Assembly: GCA_963642455.1 (NCBI GenBank)
Contig: CAVIGM010000015.1
Location: forward strand, 1 to 30,483
DNA length: 30,483 nt
Origin: Crickella sp963642455
GTDB taxonomy: Bacteria; Bacillota; Clostridia; Peptostreptococcales; Anaerovoracaceae
Reading direction: 5' to 3'
Numbering within the stretch: the stretch's first letter is position 1; the number at the start of each line of letters is the position of its first letter. The notes below the pieces were generated by a model that made no database searches, was not told the DNA's origin, and was given only the letters and a program-made list of their open reading frames with translations. This document shows, one piece after another, positions 30,332 to 30,483 of the stretch. The position numbers and the translations under genes were made by a program.

Positions 30332-30483
30332 GACGAATTTGTGGGAATTTCACGGGTGCGAATTCAGTGTTTTCAAGGCGTGCAGGGCGCGACTTGCCTA
30401 CACTTTAGCTGGAGTTTCCTGAGATGGCGGGTGCCTTGCATTTGTTCGTGGTGTGGCGGCGCTGGCGCCGGCGCTTCTTAAGG
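30332..30483. other. Window end upstream of the rpsJ promoter, no gene recognised
   Basis: These 152 bases hold no convincing coding sequence on either strand. The end is GC-rich (30450-30474, overlapping GGCGC/GCGCC inverted repeats) without a T-tract. A short plus-strand frame from ATG at 30424 stays open to the edge but reads as a low-complexity Arg/Trp-rich peptide. Confidence 0.5.

Noticed and set aside
30450..30474. GC-rich overlapping inverted repeat near the right edge as a terminator
   Set aside because: No T-tract follows on either strand, and the neighbouring gene is outside the window.
30424..30483. Plus-strand frame starting MAGALHLF at the right edge
   Set aside because: Weak ribosome binding site, Arg/Trp-rich low-complexity peptide from GC-rich inverted repeats, and too short to judge.

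Overview
The window is a chromosomal segment of a low-to-mid GC Bacillota, most likely class Clostridia. The evidence is the gene order ffs-dnaX-ybaB-recR, the murB/PHP/rapZ/whiA cluster, a YabE-like G5/3D protein, zinc-binding S14 and L36, and strong AGGAGG ribosome binding sites. A family XIII (Mogibacterium/Anaerovorax-like) member is a plausible guess, but no marker here proves it. Almost everything is on the minus strand; only yedF and the small DUF3343 gene are on the plus strand.

Layout, left to right. (1) 1-307: the 5' part of a RhuM-family gene and a short acidic reading-frame remnant behind rlmD; this looks like a mobile-element junction. (2) 305-6884: a tightly packed minus-strand cluster in the order AI-2E-type permease, murB, PHP phosphoesterase, rapZ, whiA, rlmD. 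yvcK, which usually lies between rapZ and whiA, is absent. (3) 6885-7154: a divergent control region with back-to-back promoters. (4) 7155-8068: yedF and a DUF3343 (Se/S carrier-like) gene, probably for selenium or labile sulfur handling, running into a 202-base assembly gap. (5) 8313-14446: a membrane-anchored G5/3D wall protein, a GPH-family sugar symporter, recR, ybaB and dnaX. (6) 14469-14613: the SRP RNA gene with its own promoter. (7) 14652-30310: one long r-protein supercluster in transcription order rpsJ-rplC-rplD-rplW-rplB-rpsS-rplV-rpsC-rplP-rpmC-rpsQ-rplN-rplX-rplE-rpsZ-rpsH-rplF-rplR-rpsE-rpmD-rplO-secY-adk-map-infA-rpmJ-rpsM-rpsK-rpsD-rpoA-rplQ. It starts at a strong promoter near 30282-30310 and ends at a hairpin terminator at 14652-14677.

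The core content is ordinary: translation, secretion, recombination and wall synthesis. The parts worth a second look are in non-coding and low-complexity sequence. The rpsJ leader can be drawn as two mutually exclusive hairpins, a terminator and an antiterminator. The yedF upstream region carries the same promoter-like box twice at a 38-bp step. The 3' end of rlmD resembles an integration scar. Several genes (rlmD, the G5/3D gene, the symporter, dnaX) carry in-frame simple-sequence expansions in disordered segments, and both assembly gaps sit in or beside such sequence. No CRISPR array, tRNA, rRNA or transposase gene was seen.
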